A stretch of DNA of 60,556 nucleotides. Origin: Pelethousia sp034933245. Lineage in GTDB: Bacteria; Bacillota; Clostridia; Christensenellales; CAG-138. The stretch covers positions 1 through 60,556 of the forward strand of contig JAYFNX010000012.1 in the NCBI GenBank assembly GCA_034933245.1. Direction: 5' to 3'. Of this stretch, positions 59,285-60,556 are shown in pieces. Position numbers and translations under genes: made by a program. Every line of letters starts with the position of its first letter. The stretch's first letter is position 1. The notes under the pieces were generated by a model. The model did no database searches. It was not told the origin of the DNA and saw only the letters and a list, made by a program, of their open reading frames with translations.

Positions 59285-59977
59285 ATGCAATATTCACACG
59301 AAGTGGAAGAAATGTTTTGCGTTGCCAAGGGCGCAAAGCATGGTCCTGCTCCCATTCCCGAAGAGGGCAAGTGGGTCATGGCCAAGGAAATTAAAGATAT
59401 TAACGGCCTTACCCATGGTGTAGGCTGGTGTGCTCCCCAGCAGGGTGCATGTAAGCTGACCCTAAACATTAAGGAAGGCGTTATTCAGGAGGCTCTCGTG
59501 GAAACCCTGGGCTGCTCGGGCATGACCCACAGCGCGGCTATGGCCTCTGAAATATTGCCCGGGAAAACGATCCTGGAAGCCCTCAATTCGGACTTTGTGT
59601 GCGATGCCATCAACACCGCCATGCGGGAGTTGTTCCTGCAAATCGTTTATGGACGCAGCCAGAGCGCCTTCTCCGAAGGCGGCCTGCCCATCGGCGCCGG
59701 CCTTGAGGACCTGGGAAAGGGCCTTCGCAGCCAGATCGGCACCATGTATGGCACGTTGAAGAAAGGCCCCCGTTATCTGGAGATGGCCGAAGGCTATGTT
59801 CTGGGCATTGGCCTGGATGAAGGCGGCGAAATTATCGGCTACAAGTTTGTGAACTTGGGTAAGATGATGGATGCCATCAAGAAGGGCGTGGATCCCAAGG
59901 AGGCCTATGAGAAGAACATCGGCACCTATGGGCGCTTTGCAGAAGCGGCTACCGTGCTCGACCCGCGCAAGCAGTGA
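59285..59977 (+). CDS. NifU/IscU-like iron-sulfur scaffold protein paired with GGGtGRT
   Basis: A 230-residue protein of the IscU/NifU-like family that in Clostridia is found next to a GGGtGRT protein. Conserved cysteines lie in GWCAPQQGACKLTL, ETLGCSGMTHSAAM and DFVCDAINTAM, which fit a metal or cluster scaffold. The rest (GAGLEDLGKGLRSQIGTMYG) is characteristic of this longer branch. AAGGAGG lies 10 bases before the ATG. The exact cluster partner is unknown. Confidence 0.8.
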   Translation: MQYSHEVEEMFCVAKGAKHGPAPIPEEGKWVMAKEIKDINGLTHGVGWCAPQQGACKLTLNIKEGVIQEALVETLGCSGMTHSAAMASEILPGKTILEALNSDFVCDAINTAMRELFLQIVYGRSQSAFSEGGLPIGAGLEDLGKGLRSQIGTMYGTLKKGPRYLEMAEGYVLGIGLDEGGEIIGYKFVNLGKMMDAIKKGVDPKEAYEKNIGTYGRFAEAATVLDPRKQ

Positions 59978-59992
59978 TAGGAGGACAAGCCA

Positions 59993-60556
59993 ATGGCAAC
60001 GTTTGAAGGTTACGAAAGAAGAATCGAAAAGATTAACGCCGTCATGCAGCAATACGGCATCCGCAGCTTGGAGTCTGCGGATGAAATGCTCAAGGCCAAG
60101 GGAATTGATGTGCGGGCCATCGTGCTGGGCATTCAGCCCATCGCTTTTGAGAACGCGGTTTGGGCCTATAGCTTGGGCGCGGCCATCGCGCTTAAGAAGG
60201 GCGTAAAATCCGCCGCCGAGGCTGCAGAGGCCATCGGTGAAGGGCTCCAGGCCTTCTGCATCCCCGGTTCCGTGGCGGATCAGCGGCAGGTGGGTTTGGG
60301 CCACGGCAACTTAGGGGCCATGCTCCTGCGGGAGGAAACCGCATGCTTCGCCTTCCTGGCTGGCCATGAAAGCTTTGCCGCCGCGGAGGGTGCTATCGGC
60401 ATCGCCCGTACGGCCAACAAGGTACGCAAGAATCCGCTTCAGGTCATCCTGAATGGTCTTGGCAAGGATGCGGCTTATATCATCAGCCGGATCAACGGTT
60501 TCACCTTCTGCGAAACCGCTTATAACCAATTTACCGATGAGCTTGCCGTTGTTTCC
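59993..60556 (+). CDS. GGGtGRT family protein, cut by the window end
   Basis: 188 codons are visible, with no stop before the window end. The sequence (ERRIEKINAVMQQYGIRSLE, LQAFCIPGSVADQRQVGLGH and GHESFAAAEGAIGIARTANK) matches the GGGtGRT family found beside the NifU-like scaffold in Clostridia. The C-terminal part that names the family lies beyond the window. Function is unknown; co-occurrence suggests a role in iron-sulfur metabolism. AGGAGG lies 8 bases before the ATG. Confidence 0.88.
   Translation, partial: MATFEGYERRIEKINAVMQQYGIRSLESADEMLKAKGIDVRAIVLGIQPIAFENAVWAYSLGAAIALKKGVKSAAEAAEAIGEGLQAFCIPGSVADQRQVGLGHGNLGAMLLREETACFAFLAGHESFAAAEGAIGIARTANKVRKNPLQVILNGLGKDAAYIISRINGFTFCETAYNQFTDELAVVS

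Noticed and set aside
59462..60304. Open frame of 280 codons on the minus strand opposite the NifU-like and GGGtGRT genes
   Set aside because: Both plus-strand genes have good ribosome binding sites and family matches; the antisense frame has none.

Overview
The window is almost entirely a flagellar and chemotaxis locus of a Gram-positive bacterium, most likely a motile, moderately GC-rich member of the Clostridia. Support comes from FliY with CheC-type phosphatase sites, the CheC/CheD pair, FlbD, a MotE-like protein, YaaR, YvyF, DUF6470 and the FliW-CsrA pair, all typical of Firmicutes. L-ring and P-ring genes are absent, and TTG and GTG starts after strong Shine-Dalgarno sequences are frequent. 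The genus cannot be read from this sequence. Bases 1-34 are an unbroken C run that looks like a contig-end artefact.

Layout. (1) 101-8251, minus strand: cheC-cheD-cheY-putative peptidoglycan hydrolase-fliD-fliS-fliT-like-yaaR-cheW-cheR-cheY. (2) 8420-10395, plus strand: a FliK-like protein and a stand-alone FlhB C-terminal domain, divergent from cheC. (3) 10450-26523, minus strand: fliF-fliG(broken)-fliH-fliI-fliJ-motE-like-fliK-flgD-flgE-flbD-motA-motB-fliL-fliM-fliY-cheB-comFB, ending in a terminator. (4) 26524-29097, plus strand: a leader region, the main flagellin and a bacteriohemerythrin. (5) 29182-37126, minus strand: flgF-flgG-yvyF-flgM-flgN-flgK-flgL-yviE-fliW-csrA-second flagellin. 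(6) 37239-50862, minus strand: flgB-flgC-fliE-fliO-fliP-fliQ-fliR-flhB-flhA-flhF-flhG-PilZ-like-sigD-fapA-small ORF-ylxL-like. (7) 51109-60556, plus strand: a CheW protein with an inserted CZB zinc domain, a large FtsA/PilM-like actin-fold protein, a ZIP transporter, a DUF368 polyprenyl-phosphate transporter, an L,D-transpeptidase, a metallo-beta-lactamase-fold lipoprotein, DUF554, and a NifU-like plus GGGtGRT pair cut by the window end.

How it works together. Two sigma-A-like promoters with identical -10 boxes (TAAAAT), upstream of flgB and of fliF, would start the early genes for rod, export gate, basal body, hook and the sigma factor SigD. A recurring late motif, a TAAA/TTAA/TAAT-like -35 about 15-16 bases from an (A/G)CGATAT -10, lies upstream of fliD, the main flagellin and flgF and in the cheC/fliK-like intergenic region, as expected for SigD held in check by FlgM. 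CsrA, FliW and a hairpin leader with GGA motifs at the flagellin Shine-Dalgarno suggest the known FliW-CsrA-flagellin homeostasis loop. No cheA and no chemoreceptor gene is present, so the signalling core must be encoded elsewhere.

Main oddities. fliG is split by an apparent loss of about 20 bp. FliP carries a lipobox-like signal peptide and a long acidic linker. FliD has three tandem repeat domains. A second, minimal flagellin occupies the position of hag beside csrA. A CheW-CZB protein, an actin-fold ATPase with an AT-hook-like N terminus and a ZIP metal transporter are neighbours. A non-FlgJ peptidoglycan hydrolase candidate sits next to fliD.
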